DNA of 64,000 nucleotides, taken from assembly GCA_903813345.2 (NCBI GenBank), contig CAIIXF020000011.1, positions 30,870,166 through 30,934,165 on the forward strand. Reading direction: 5' to 3'. A program made the translations under genes and the position numbers. Shown piece after piece: positions 12,027 to 25,264 of this stretch (the stretch's first letter is position 1; each line of letters opens with the position of its first letter). The stretch is from Owenia fusiformis. Lineage: Eukaryota; Annelida; Polychaeta; Sabellida; Oweniidae. Below the pieces are notes generated by a model, which saw only the letters and a list, made by a program, of their open reading frames with translations, searched no databases and was not told the origin of the DNA.

Positions 12027-12331
12027 TTTTTCATGATATGCTCATGACATATCCCTGTATGCTTTGTATGTCTTTTTTCTCAAATTGACCCACGGAAATA
12101 TGCAATACATAAAGTTAAAAAAGTGGTACGAATCATAAAAGCGACGTTGGGTGGTTCACTAGTAATTTTTTGATGGAAAATCTAGAAATATTACCCAAAT
12201 TAATTTAAGAATATTCAAAAAAAGACATTCAAATCTATATTATGTATAAAAAATCAAATTGGTCAGAAGCAGGGATAACGCTCAATTAGAGTGATGAACT
12301 TCGTTCTCCAAACCGAGAATCATCCTTTACG
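12027..12331 (-). repeat. second arm of the long-range inverted repeat
   Basis: Reverse complement of 2397-2692. The outer boundary reads CCGAGAATCATCCTTTA at 12315-12331 and the inner boundary lies near ATATGCTCATGACATAT. Divergence is modest, with several indels. Confidence 0.75.
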
Positions 12332-12513
12332 ATTTTGCGAACCCAATTACAGTTTTTGAAATTTAAAAACTACAGTTTTCACATATCCCATTTTGATAAC
12401 ATAAGCCAAAGTGGTTTAAACTTTATATGGGGCCTTTAAAACGCATACACATCTTTTCAGCTTTATTCACGTAGAATATGTACAATACTACAGTAATATG
12501 TATTATATGTATA

Positions 12514-12842
12514 CAGGGTGTTCCAAAAGTAACAGGACTGGTGCTGGCATTTTGTTAAATATACACCAATCGTCTTCAAAATTTTACATAATGTACTCCC
12601 ATGTATCTTTACTAAAACAGCAAAGTTTCGACAAAAATATGTAACTCGGGTAGAGTTATGGTTGCTATGGTAACATGACATCATAATACCCGGGGCAACA
12701 TTCCACGCAGAAAGTTACATTAAGACAGAAAGATACATTAAGCATTTTGTACATCCCATATCAAAGTTGAAAAGCAACAACTGGTGGGAATTACATTTGT
12801 TTTACATAATTTGATATTCCTATGTATCCTATGTACTTTGAA
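12514..12842. mobile_element. orphan mariner-type terminus and following DNA
   Basis: Begins at a TA with CAGGGTGTTCCAAAAGTAAC, which resembles other Tc1/mariner-like ends in this window (20883, 36388, 38941, 50600). No matching opposite terminus was found nearby, so the element is probably truncated. A 73-codon minus frame here has no recognisable motif. Confidence 0.45.
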
Positions 12843-13112
12843 AAATGGCAACCATTTTAACATATTCTACTATAACTCGAAAAGTAGTGAAGCGATTTTG
12901 TTCATATTTGGTATGTAAATACCATAAGCACGGCACACTGTCTAATGGCACTTTTGGTAGAAGGTGGCCATTTTGTAAAATGGCCGCCATTTTAACGTAT
13001 TTAACTATAACTTGAAAAGTAGTGGAGCGATTTTGTTCATATTTGGTACGTGAATACTATAAGTATGGCACATGGTCTAATGACACTTTTGGTAGAAGGC
13101 GGCCACTTTAAA
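12843..13112 (+). repeat. two-unit tandem repeat with AAAATGGC motif
   Basis: Two copies of a unit of about 130 bp. Each runs from AAAATGGC.GCCATTTT through ACTATAACT, GAAAAGTAGTG, GCGATTTTGTTCATATTTGG, TGGCACTTTTGGTAGAAGG to the next GGCCA block. A third AAAATGGCTGCC start follows near 13113. Confidence 0.75.
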
Positions 13113-13119
13113 AAATGGC

Positions 13120-13775
13120 TGCCATTTTTGCTATATACTTTGTTTGTAAAAATGCCATCCATGTCTGTTCGATGGGATTCGCTACGCTTTGGCGTTGCCG
13201 TTGTTCTGGTTTATTACACGTCATATAATAAACAGCACATTTAGACAACGGCTGCAACATCCACGATAAAAATATGGCAGAATTTAAATCAGATGTGATT
13301 TATCAATAATGTTTTTCTCGATTTCATGATGCAGATTTGATTTGGTACAGTCAGTGATGTAGATTTTTTGAAAATTTTCAATAACCATTAATCATCATTA
13401 AACCTTTTCATAAACCAATCCCATAAGATTATTAAAAATGCTCAAGTCTTATGTCTGAAAAATTGAAAATCCATAGTGGAAATTTCGACTGAATTTTAGA
13501 TCGTTCAATTGACAAGTATGCTACTCACCTTGCTGTCTCTAATTACAATCACAATTCCTTTTTGTGAACTATCTTCTTTGCTTTATTTTAAACTCATGTG
13601 GTTTGTGGCATTGCGAAAGAGCCGTTATTATTCAAATGCCTGTTCATATCTTCGCATACCTACCAGATTGCTTTGTAAAGGTATTATAAAGCAATTTGGC
13701 GCATCCATCACAACCGAATGCCTATCTCATAACATGTGCTAACAGCAACCTTCTGGATGTAATCAAAAGTGATCA
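13120..13775. other. no gene seen
   Basis: No recognisable coding or repeat structure. A 77-codon plus frame at 13509 lacks any motif. Confidence 0.5.
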
Positions 13776-13779
13776 TCTT

Positions 13780-14000
13780 TGACATTTGTTGACTTTTCAG
13801 GTTTCGTCGACCTTTCAACATTGGACTTTCTGGTTAACATTGGCATTTTAGATTAATATTGACCTTTCAAGTAGCCTTGACTTTTCAGATTGACATTGAC
13901 TGTGTTGCCTTGACCTTTCAGATTACCCATATGTGTACATTGGCCTTTCTTGCATTGACCTTGCAAGTAACGTTGGTCTTTCAGTGTCAGGTAAATTAAA
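13780..14000 (+). repeat. degenerate tandem array around TTGACCTTTCA
   Basis: About ten loosely conserved units of roughly 20 bp, built on CATTGACCTTTCAGATTAA, with variants such as TTGACTTTTCAGG, TTGGCCTTTCTTG and TTGGTCTTTCAG. The opposite strand reads TGAAAGGTCAA, which contains the nuclear-receptor half-site AGGTCA; biological relevance is unproven. Confidence 0.6.
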
Positions 14001-17000
14001 CTGTATTAACTACTTTTGCTATTTTTCTAAAAAATGTAGTTTACTAAAATGTTGCCACGAAGTACTTCAAATACTCACAAATACTCTCATTTTGAATCAA
14101 ATATAGGACGACGTTATGATGTGAATTCGCACCTTCAAAAGTGTTAGGATGGGCTTTCAAAGATAAGACTTGCGTATTTGTTTTAATATAATAGTTCCTC
14201 AGCCTAGTACACTTCCCATCAAAAGTTTGCCAACTCAAATTAGGTTGTTACCATGGCCAGGTTCACTACCAGGTGGCTAATTAGGGTCAGATTACACGGC
14301 AGCTATATTAGATACATAGTTCCCTTAAACTTGAATATTCATCAGTTTTAGTGGATAGATTTTCATATCACCCTATTGACCCTAATGTATCCGATGGTTT
14401 GTATACAATTGATATATGTCAGGAGAACAAAATGTCACCTGTCCAATTAAACAAAAGATGTTTAACTTTTTGTGATTTTATACCATGGGGTCTATGGGAA
14501 TCTCCCCGACCTAGAAATCACATTTTCAAAGAAAATTAAATTTCAAAAGTTAATAAACAATTTTGAAAACCACATGTCTAAATGTAATTTTACATGCGGA
14601 TTTCAAATATGATATCACATATGATATGCAGACTGAACATACTACGTGGTTTTTGTATTTTGTATTTCCTGTGTTATATTTTTAATATTTACTATGCCGA
14701 TAATGTTATTAAGTTAACAAAGGCATATTTTTGTATTTATATCAATATCAAGGAAATTGAAATAAATAAACTGAAAAAAAAAACATATGATATGCAAATC
14801 AAGATTATTTCTACTCCGAATTTCCAAACATTTGGAGGGGGGTGTAAAGAACTCTTATTTACCAATACGCACTCGAATAACGGTTATCAAACAGACATTA
14901 TTTTGCCTACAAGAGATGGATATATCACAACAAGGATTCATGGAGCTGGCACCTTGGAGGGCCAGCTTCTCATTTTCCAACCAAAACATTGCGAGAAGTA
15001 GGTGGTTGTTTAAGGGTATCAATATGTAACACGTAACTGAGAAACTGACTGCGATTCCAACCGAACTAAAACATTAACGCAGCTATAGATCAATACTTCG
15101 ATTTCAGGCTATATTCCCAGACATATGTTCCTTATTTGCTTGTTCCCAGAGAGATGGATAATGTCGTGTATAAAATCTGAAAAAATATAAACCATTAATA
15201 TAAATCTTAACAAACAAGAAACAAATTAAAAAAAAGATTCCACTCTGTCGGTAAGCGACACATAACATGATGATCATTATTCGAATTTCACTTTTGAATG
15301 CAAGTATCATCCAAATCCACTAAGATCGTTCTACGTTTACTACCACATTACATAATTCTATCCAAATTAAGTCACTTTTTGTCAAATCCTCGACATAGAG
15401 TTTTTTCAAAAAAGTGGGGAGAGGAAGTTCATGTTAAACTATTCGAAGTGGTTTTGCAAGTTACAAATGCATTTAATGGTAGATGCAGATACGCTTCAAA
15501 ACGAATCTGCAATTTGGTCAAAAAAGTTCTGAAACAAAAAACAGAGTTTGGATTAATATCAGCGAGTCAGTTGAGCATGCACGTTCGTTTAATTGATGCA
15601 AAAATTGTAAGGATTATTTTGATTGGCTGCAAGCAACAACGTAATTTGCGTGTCACATTTCTTCCAAGTAATTACATGCGATTCCCCTGGAAAGATGATT
15701 TTTAACTGCGTTCAAAATCATTTTTGACTGAGATTGAAATCAAAAACAATTTTGACGAGTAAAAATTATTGTTGACACTGTTAAAGATAATTTTACGGCG
15801 TAAAAGTAAATATTCGTGGTGTTCGAGTATGACGATACATTAGTCTATGGTCAAACATTGTATGAAAATATCAAAATGACATATCCACAACATAAAGAGA
15901 TAAGGTATATAACTGAAAACCATATTCCATTTAGGAGAAAGCTCTCTCGATGATGATTTTGTAATTTAAATGCATTATTATCTAGTAGTTAATCATGATC
16001 TCCACCAAGTTGACGAATGACGGAACACGATGACATTGAAATGAAACATGGTGATTACAGCGAAAATTATGATAAGTGAGCGCATTGTGACCGAATCGTT
16101 CAACAATATGCGTTCAACTAATATTTACTGTTAGATTGTGGTGACCTTATCTCGGAACCCAATTTAAATAGAGGTTTTTTGCCCGAATAATGATGAAAGT
16201 TTCCGTTAAGAATTGCAATCTGAAGAGTCGGGTCAGTGTCAGCTTGAGCTTCAAATAGTTCATTATTTCGTTACATTTCCCCTGCGATTAGCATTGGACC
16301 AATGAATACAAATGATGCTCCTAGATACACAGTGACTTTTGTTCTGAATAGACAACTCATTGTCTTTAAAAACACGCATCATTTTAACTTTATCAGCGTG
16401 TTCCACTTTTTTCTGGTTCAAAGCAGTTTGATGTTATTGATTCTCCTGAGGCCCTGTACAAGATAATTGTCTGACAGAAACAAGTAGTAACTTGGCAAAG
16501 GGACCAAGCGACCAGACCTTTTACTCTGACATTACCAAAGGACGTGTAATGTCAATCCAAATAAAATAACTCCTTTAAATGGTTGGCCTCCAACTCTGCC
16601 ACAGTGCATCCAATGAAAATGGATGATGTAGCGTTAAAACATGAACAGCAGGACATAACAAGTTACGCCACTCCCTTGCTCGTCCGTTTGCATAAGGTTT
16701 AAAGGGACCCAACACCTTACAAAACTTCTTAACGGAGAGGAATAAGGGAAAATGCTTGCCGGATTCTGAATCTGTGTATTTTTTAATGATTTTTCACCGT
16801 CTCAGAATTTCAATTTTTTTCTTTTGAAAAAATGAGATTTGCATTGTTTTCCAATTAGACAAATGAGTAAACATGAATAGCTCGAAATCTAACGGTGAGA
16901 TTTTGTTTTAAAAAAGCATGGATATCAAGGCTAAATATAGCTATACAATAAACATAAAAAAAAGCAATGCTTGGACTCAACCAAAGCTCTTTGAAAATTT

Positions 17001-18957
17001 ATAACGAAAAATAATAGGTCCCTCTTGACAAGTCTGGGGTTTCTGTGCTTGAGTCCAGTTTCTATTGAATCCAAGTTGTCCACGTCCACTGTTGATCCGA
17101 TTTTATTGACATCCAATCAAGCGTTGATCGTTTCAACCTCATTTAGTATGAAGGTCAGTCTGGCATATGGGATGTGATATTGGTGTACGATATTGGTGTA
17201 CGAAAACAAAATAAATAAACCCCAAATATCCCAAACTATGTTATATGTCTAACTCATGTCTTGTTCTTCTAGGTTAACACTCCATAGCTACAAGATAATG
17301 GGACAGTTTGTTTCTAATGAAGAGATTGCAGTAGATGTTGAAAACAAATTCAAAAATTCAAAAAATTTAAAAATGGTTGAAACGTGCATTCAGGCATTCT
17401 TACATGTGAGATGTCAAGAAAAGATTCTGTTTTACAATTTTGTTTAATTATATGACGATTTTTTTCAAATAGTGGGAATCAAGATATTTGAAAACTAAAA
17501 TTATTTTTAGCTACTGTATAACGCCATGTCTATCATAAAACAAGAAAATATCAAGATCTTGCAAACATTTGATTAATAGTCAGACAAACTTGTCTACACG
17601 GCTTTATTAGAATATATTACACACGTATTTCAAGCCAGAGGCAAGAAGATTAGCCTATATCCATGACGAACTAGTGGCTTAACTAGTTTGATTAATGACT
17701 AGTACTGGCAGTAGCATTCATATTCACAGACAGACAAAATTAGACATTGATATATCGAATCATGGATGTTTACAGATGAGTGAGTGACAAGTCTGCAATG
17801 CGGTGAACTGGTTACAAATATATGGTACGTCATTCTGAAACATATATGCCATACTTATGTTAAAAATATGTCATATTTTCAAATTCCAAAATAAAATATT
17901 CTTATTCTTAAGTGGAATTCAGAACTTGGCAATCAAGCTTAACAAATTATATTCCATTGCAAAGACATTTGATAATTTGAGAAAAAAGAGAATCTATTCA
18001 TCAGGGAGAGAAAATACATATCATTAGCCTATTCATACGCAGTTGTCACAATTGGCAATTTTTAATCTAAAAATAAAAAGGCTAATATGAAGAAGAGAAG
18101 CTAGGGAACTATTTTCATCACTATGTGAACTAATAAAGCCTGCTTTCAATAACAACTCAAGTGTGAATGAGTTGCATCAATCTCTCAACGCATAACATGA
18201 TAAATGAACTGTTAAATCCCCAATGAAAGTATTTACTGTATGTCCGAGTACAAGGACTAAAGTAACATTAGATCATTAACCTCCAAGCTTTCCATTTGTT
18301 TGGTTTCGATTCAATAGAGGAATCTTCATCTACGCACTGAGCGACGAGAAAACAAGTTGTGTAATCATTTTTTGACAAGATGGCTACAACGTTGACGATA
18401 TCTATATAAATGGTCTATATACTATTATATATATCGAAATTACACAAATTATATTTTAAACTCTGTGTAATTGTTCTAGTTTTACGTATACTATATTTTT
18501 CAATGTGAACATTTTACATTATTTAGTAATGTTATAAAATGCCAAAAACTGTAAAAAGTGAATCATCTGGTATCAAAGGGGTTTACAGAAATTTTCTTAA
18601 AGTTTTCTTAGAATTGTTGGTGATATAACGTGTGTGTTAAATTAAATTTCATTTCCTACAAAGCTCTCTTTTAAGAAGTGAAGTCAAACGAATGCAAAGG
18701 GTAATTTCCCGTACATCGCCCAACTGAAATATAAGTGGAAATTTCATAACGTCCCATACATTGGTCCTATACAGAAAAAATAAGATAAGTAGGATCAAAT
18801 GATCAAATAACCAACAAAAATTGAAAGATTATAGAAGAAACAATCAACTTTAGTAACTTAATTAGACTCCAGACATTTCTTCTGCCATTTTTCTTGTGTC
18901 TTTTCTTCTTTCCCCCCAGTTTCATCGCCAACTAGAAGAGCTTATTTTAACTACTTA
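14001..18957. other. no gene supported over about 5 kb
   Basis: Two 135-codon plus frames (14594 and 15298) are the longest, but their translations are not recognisable as any family and their composition matches the background. A tiny tandem, GATATTGGTGTAC repeated, lies near 17176-17202. An exon of a spliced gene cannot be excluded by reading alone. Confidence 0.45.
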
Positions 18958-19052
18958 CATCGTCATAATAAACCATGACATCTCATTTCTTCTCAGCCCC
19001 GAGATGATCATGTTTCGGGTGAAACAGAAAGATGCTACTATACGTATTGGAA
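18958..19052 (-). repeat. short dispersed repeat, copy 3 of 3
   Basis: In reverse complement it reads CATCTTTCTGTTTCACCCG, then a block around CTCGGGGCTGAGAAG, then AAATGAGATGTCATGGTTTA. It matches 2994-3076 and 27665-27746 apart from a small insertion in the hairpin region. Confidence 0.7.
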
Positions 19053-19639
19053 TGACTTGCATGGTTAACTAACAAATGTGTCTGAGATTATGGGATGGTA
19101 TCATGGGACACATATCTTGAGCAGCCAGACGTGTAATCAAAGGTACATTCCTTGCAACCTCATTTCACTCTTGATGCGGTAGCTACAATCATTTATGTTA
19201 CAATTTAATATAGTCAATATTGAACATATAAAAATGCAGTGCTTATTTTGAGTAGGCTGTCATCATTTTAAATTTCACACAGGAAGTGATGTCATGTCGA
19301 CTTAAAACTGTTCATACCAGTACCGGGCGAAGTACAAAATCACATACATAATGTAAATAATAATAACATGTACATAATCGTCCTTTTCTTTTTGCGACAC
19401 TATTTCGCCTGGCTTGCCAACAAAGAATATTCAGATAACTTTATGTTTCTCGCGTACCTTCTTACTGTACCTTGTGAAATAGATTCTCAAAATAAAAACT
19501 GTAATAAAATATAATGAATTATTTTGCTTTAGAATACTTACTGAGACATGTATGCAAATACAAGAACACAAATGTGTACAAAATGTCCCCACCAATGGGT
19601 GATCCTGTCAAATGGTTATCGTAAAAATTATCGTAAAAA

Positions 19640-20625
19640 TGAGTAGACAAGACTTTACCGACACAATTTGAGGACGGAAAATCCAAAATGGCCATCAGAA
19701 TGCCAAAAAATTAGTCATTTCTAGATTTTCATACTAAGAACCACCCCGGAAAATTTGAAATTGATCCGTCACATGTAGTTAACCAGAAAACATGTAAACA
19801 AGACTTTACAGACAAGATTTTAGGACGGAAAATCCAACATGGCTGCCTTGACATTTACCCAGAATGTCAAAAAACTAATCAGATCTAGATTTTCATACTA
19901 AGAATCATCCCTGAAAATTTGTAATTGATCTACCAAACGGTTCACCTAAAACGCGTAGACAAGACTTTACGGGCAAGATTTTAAGACGGAAAATCCAAAA
20001 TGGTTGCCTTGACATTTATCTACAATGCCAAAAAACTAATCAGATCTAGATTTTTATACTAAGAATCATCCATGAAAATTTGAAATTGATCTACCACACG
20101 GTTCACCTAAAAACGCGTTGACAAGACTTTACGGGCAAGATTTTTAGACGGAAAATCCAAAATGGCTGCCTTGACATTTATCAGAATGCCAAAAAAACTA
20201 ATCAGATCTAGATTTTCATACTAAGAATCATCCCTGAAAATTTGAAATTGATCTACCAAACGGTTCACCTGAAAACGCGTAGACAAGACTTTACAGACAA
20301 GATTTTAGACGGAAAATCCAAAATGGCTGCCTTGACATTTACCCAGAATGCCCAAAACTAATCAGATCTAGATTTTCATCCCTGAAAATTTGAAATTGAT
20401 CTACCAAACGGTTCACCTGGAAATGCGTAGACAAGACTTTACAGACAAGATTTTAGACGGAAAATCCAAAATGGCTGCCTTGACATTTACCCAGAATGCC
20501 CAAAACTAATCAGATCTAGATTTTCATACTAAGAATCATCCCTGAAAATTTGAAATTGATCTACCAAACGGTTCATCTGAAAACGCGTAGACAAGATTTT
20601 AGGACTGAAAAATCCAAAATGGCCG
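19640..20625 (+). repeat. satellite-like tandem array, about 155-bp unit, 7 copies
   Basis: Units begin near 19648, 19800, 19960, 20120, 20281, 20431 and 20589. Each holds AGACAAGACTTTAC, ACGGAAAATCCAAAATGGC, GCCTTGACATTTA, CTAATCAGATCTAGATTTTC, ATCATCCCTGAAAATTTG and ATTGATCTACCAAACGGTTC. Central units are nearly identical, the first and last are diverged, and one unit near 20370 has a short internal deletion. Confidence 0.85.
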
Positions 20626-20882
20626 ACAATAAAAAAGTCATTATGAGTTTTTTCTGATTTCTTTTTACAAAATTATCACAGATAACTACTGTTAACAATA
20701 ACATAGGCTTTTACAACAAAGTACACCTGAAACTATTTATAAAGCTACTAAATAGTTAAAGTATGAAAACTGAAAAACACCATTTAATTTGATACAAAGT
20801 ATTATCGCGCGCTAACTTTTCTTAAAACATTCAAAATGGCTGACATGACTGAGCTAACAGGTCCAAAACCTATTCAGATATA

Positions 20883-21140
20883 CAGGGTGTCCCGAAAGTA
20901 TGCCCCCCCCCCCCCCCCTAGGCAGACATATTCCAGTGTCCTCATAGTATGTGTCATATATCATTTTAAAGCTTATCCAAAGTTACATTGATTTGCCAAG
21001 TATCGTGGTTTAACTCCCAAATGGGAAAAAGTTAGTCATTTTAAAGTTAGTGTTTTGTCAAAATAAAGTTCAATTTTACGCCATATTACTAGTCAATGTG
21101 TCCCCCCTTGGCCATGTTAACAGCAGCAATTATTTTCAGA
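20883..21140 (-). pseudogene. Tc1/mariner 3' end with transposase C-terminal scrap
   Basis: A TA is followed by the terminus CAGGGTGTCCCGAAAGTA and a run of 17-18 C. On the minus strand, just inside, a short frame ends NMAKGGHID then stop (21095-21130), the kind of tail (basic, GGH-I-E/D) seen at the C-terminus of mariner transposases. The element is truncated after about 250 bp; no partner terminus was seen. Confidence 0.45.
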
Positions 21141-24100
21141 TATGACCTTAAAAGCCCTTAAAATAGGGGTGTGGAATTTTATAACCCTCTTAAAACCTGT
21201 TAAGGGACTTTAGAAGAGTTTCCTTAAAGTTTTTACCCTCACCATTCTCTTTTTCCAACTCAATATCCATCCAACCCGAAAAAAAAAAGAAACGTACATC
21301 TTACAAATGTGCAACCATCCCATTAAAAATGAATTCAGCCACCACATTCAAAGACTAGTATAGGAACACCGGAATCAAAAATAGCTGTGGATACCTGTAC
21401 AAGATACGTGAGATATGGCAATCAATCCGAAGTGACATGGCACAAATAAAACGTTGATTTTTATGATCATTTTATGACGGACCGATACTGTTTGTAGTAT
21501 CTTCCATATCCGTTTTTGTATCTATTTATTCTCGTTGAGGCTGTTTCCCATGTACCATTTATCTCCAAACAAATACCACTAGCGGTGGTAAGGAAATAGG
21601 CTAATATGAAACAGTTATAACCTCAAACTGTGACATTTCCGTATTAAACCAGAAGATGCAATTGTCTTGTAATAGTACAAATCAGATAAAGTAAGTACAT
21701 TTCTGCAATTTAATTTACACAAATTGTACTCTGTAATAAAATGAAGGAAGATCATGCCATGATAGAAGACTCATGATGTATGGAGTATTGTAGTTGAATA
21801 TTGTTAACTGTTTTACTAAAAGGTCTATTGAAAATGCATCCTCGAAAGGTTTATACATATCAATGTCAATACATGTTTCAGGTATTTCCGTTGTCTCACA
21901 AATAGCGCCATTGGTTCTGGTCGAATCGTAAAATAACACATTTTTCTTCTACGTAACGCCAGTTTCTCACAATTCACTTTAAAAGACGTCGATCATCCAA
22001 AGTTATCAGTGAATTTAGATAAACATCACTCTATATACAACACTATCTCCCGTCAGGTTCTCAAAACCTTCTAATAGTTTCACGATGGTCAAGCATTTAT
22101 CGTAATTTTCATTGAAAATAGACGAGTTGCCATGAAGAAGACAAAGTGGGCTGTAACTTAATAGTTTAAAGTGTATTACAATAGTGAGAAAATCAATTCA
22201 TTCGGCAAATTAATTAAATCCATCATTCGAAGAGTCCGTTTATTTTGTTGGGCGGTTTTCCAAACGATCCACGTAACGACGGCTAAATCAATGCCAGCTC
22301 GTTACAATACGATAAACATCTTCTCTGACATAGAAATGAAAGGAGTTTTTTCAAGTGCATCCTTGGGAGCGGTGCTCAACTTCGTTGATGTTGATAGTCG
22401 AAGAATAACTGATTCTTTTGGCTTAGATAAACTTCCTTTACGTGCTTTGGTTAAAAAACAACAATCAATAAACGCTCTCAATCAGCAAGAAAAGATAGCC
22501 TTAACCTAAATGTTGTGATGTGTAAACGAAGTGATTTTAGATTCTGGTGCAAAATCTTGTGATTTCTTGTGAACATACCTTTTCATAAGACCATACATAA
22601 TTAAGCAAAAATGAGAAATAAAATATTGTTTTCAAAGTGGTCTCTAAACAATGATCAGTAAATATCACTAGTCATATATCGTGCCGTAAATCACATAATC
22701 TTAATCTTCATCCTCCGAAGATTCTAAAATAGAAGGGAAAGAATGACCTCATCAATCTATATCCTCATTACATTATTCGATATTGGATAATACGAGCAAC
22801 GTGACCAAGGTCAAACTTCTCGTCAACGTCCACTTATCATCATATACTCTTTTACTTCCTACAGAGTCAACATCTTTCTATTTATTTTCAGTAATTTGAT
22901 TCAAATGATTAATTTGCAATACTAAAGAGTAAATCAAAGTCCAATCCTTGGTCATGATGAGTTTCTCTCGAAAGGGAAATTTTTGCAGGCATTAGTTCTA
23001 TCAATATTTGTGATCCTTTTAGAGGTGGTCTGGTTATGTTCTTGTGGCAATGGTAGCCTTTCTATGAATCATCATATTCTAATAAATATTTGAGAATTAT
23101 AGCGAGTATAACCTACATGTATACCATGTGTTCTACCAAAGTAACAACCTAATGCCCAACTTTTTATCATTTTAAGAATTTTAAAATGTTTAGTAGGGAA
23201 ACTCCAAATTTACAATCGGTAGGTTTTCTAATTCACAAGGTTTCATCTATTGATCTAGCAACAAGAAGATTTGGACAGCAAGAGAAGTTAAGCATGACCG
23301 TGAAACAGCCGAAGCACACTAAAAAACAAATTAGCATGCCTCAAACGATGAACTAAGAGTACCAAGTCAGTGAAATTACATTTAAGTTCAGTAAGCCGCT
23401 TTGGCCATTATCGGCGTCTTATTATACAATTTTTTGAGATCGAGACAGAATTCGAGATTTATTCAGTTGTCACATAATACTTTGGGGGGCTCTGCTCCCC
23501 AAGCGAGAATGGATCATTTATTCACGAGTAGAAGATAAAAAGACTTTCTTTTTATTGTGCCACAAATCAATTGGAGATTATACTATGCAGTGCTCTTGAA
23601 TAAATTGCTCTTATTGTGTTTATTTTATACTTTGAATAAAACAGAAAATGGGAAATAACGGGGAATGGGATCCACAAATACGCTAATATTTCGTAATGTT
23701 TAACTATAGAATGAAGCAACTGATTGAATACTAAGAATAAACTACAAAATTACGTAACCAAATCTGATATTTTGTTCACGATGATATAGTCATTAGGTGT
23801 AAATTACTACTTAATAAAAGCATAAAATCATCCTTTTTAACTTTCTGAAGTTTCTACACAACAAGAATCAGCAATTTATGAGCACTAGTTATATGGTTTT
23901 CTCATTTCTCGAGAATGTTTAATGATAAGTTGATAAATGAATTTTAGTCAATTATTCATTGAAGATTGGTGATTCCGGCTCAAATTGTTAAAGTCGTAAT
24001 TGATGACCGGATTGATGATATCATGGTAACATTTGATTATAATGTTATTGATGGCAAGATCGATTGTGACAGAGTAATACATGATTATACCCACACAGAT

Positions 24101-24979
24101 AGATGATTATATGCATGCTCTGTTTGGAACATGATAAAAAGAGCACTAACCCGATAGGAATTTCCTGTTAGATGCACCACACTATCTGATGAAGTTTATA
24201 CAAAAGTTCTGTTGGTGGTCTTTTTCGATGGTACAGAAATTATAAATACACGAAAGATACTTCTTTCAAACATCTAGATTATTTCAACTTTGATAGGCCA
24301 ACAAAAATGCTTTTTGAGAGCTAATATTATATTCATAAGTAGAAAAATCGATGGAAAAATTAAGCCACATTCATTACATCGCAGCGTGGTATCCTCTAGT
24401 CTTGCGTCAAGACCCTGGACCCCTATTTATTACTTTGTTTTGTGATAGAGGGGAGGTTCACAGTCTTGAAGCAAAACTAAGTATCCTTAATGGATGCATT
24501 AAATGAAATTAAATGCTCTGTCAATGATGATTAAAAATATTCTAAAACTTTACATAAGACCTTTGATGAAACAACTGAAACAAGTTTATCAAGAGTATTA
24601 AATTACATACTAATTACACATATTGATAATATGATATAACGTTACAGTTCTAGGTATCAAATTATAAATAATGTGATTCACACTCTGCAATATACCTCAT
24701 CAAAATTTCACATCGGACGCCGGATCTGTCCTTGATGTACAAAGTATGTTTGCTGTTTGGACATCCCTTTACAAAATTGTAAGTCACAGCCAGAAGTACT
24801 GTTACTGTTATTTGGCTCCAACTTTTTGTGGGCGACGTTCGGAGTTCGGTATTTGCGTTCGGCGTCTGTTAGAATTTGAGAGGTGGTGACATTTTGTCAT
24901 GTGAATGCCTTGGCTCAAGTTTGATGAGGTTGAAATAACCAAAGGTTATTCAATGTTTAGATTCTTAATTTTCCTTCGA
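21141..24979. other. no gene supported over about 3.8 kb
   Basis: A 112-codon plus frame at 22171 lacks recognisable motifs and could be chance. No tandem or inverted structures of note were found. A GGGGGGCTCTGCTCCCC-like hairpin occurs near 23484. Confidence 0.45.
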
Positions 24980-25039
24980 AAGCCAATTATTTTTAATATC
25001 AAGGGTCCAGCTATTTAACCAAAGGATAGATATTGCTCT

Positions 25040-25260
25040 GTTCGGCCATTCCCTCAGAGATCTGTGAAGCTCGTCACGTTCTCGGCACATATACCTGTAA
25101 CGAACGTTTATTTGGCACGTCCGTCGGGGAGCTGTAGTGTACCGAGCCAGATACTAAACTCGAAAGAGAGTGTGACAAGTCCAATGCCCGTACGGGAATC
25201 GAACCCAGAACCTTCCGCTCTCGATTCAGACGCTCTACCCCTAAACCATAAGGGCTAGCC
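25040..25260 (-). mobile_element. tRNA-derived SINE
   Basis: On the minus strand a tRNA-like head occupies about 25185-25260: GGCTAGCCCTTATGG, an A-box-like TGGTTTAGGGGTAGAGC, then a B box GGTTCGATTCCC, in proper order and spacing for a pol III internal promoter. The tRNA-unrelated body continues to lower coordinates (TCGGTACACTACAGCTCCCC, GTGCCGAGAACGTGACGAGC) and ends near AT-rich DNA around 25000. The anticodon stem pairs poorly, so it is not a functional tRNA. The 5' edge is fairly clear; the 3' edge is approximate. Confidence 0.65.
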
Positions 25261-25264
25261 ACTA

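Noticed and set aside
14594-15705. Two 135-codon plus frames
   Set aside because: No recognisable motif, background composition and no repeat or gene context; most likely chance.
22171-22509. 112-codon plus frame
   Set aside because: Not recognisable as any family; no ATG at its first codon (it starts GTG) and no flanking gene signals.
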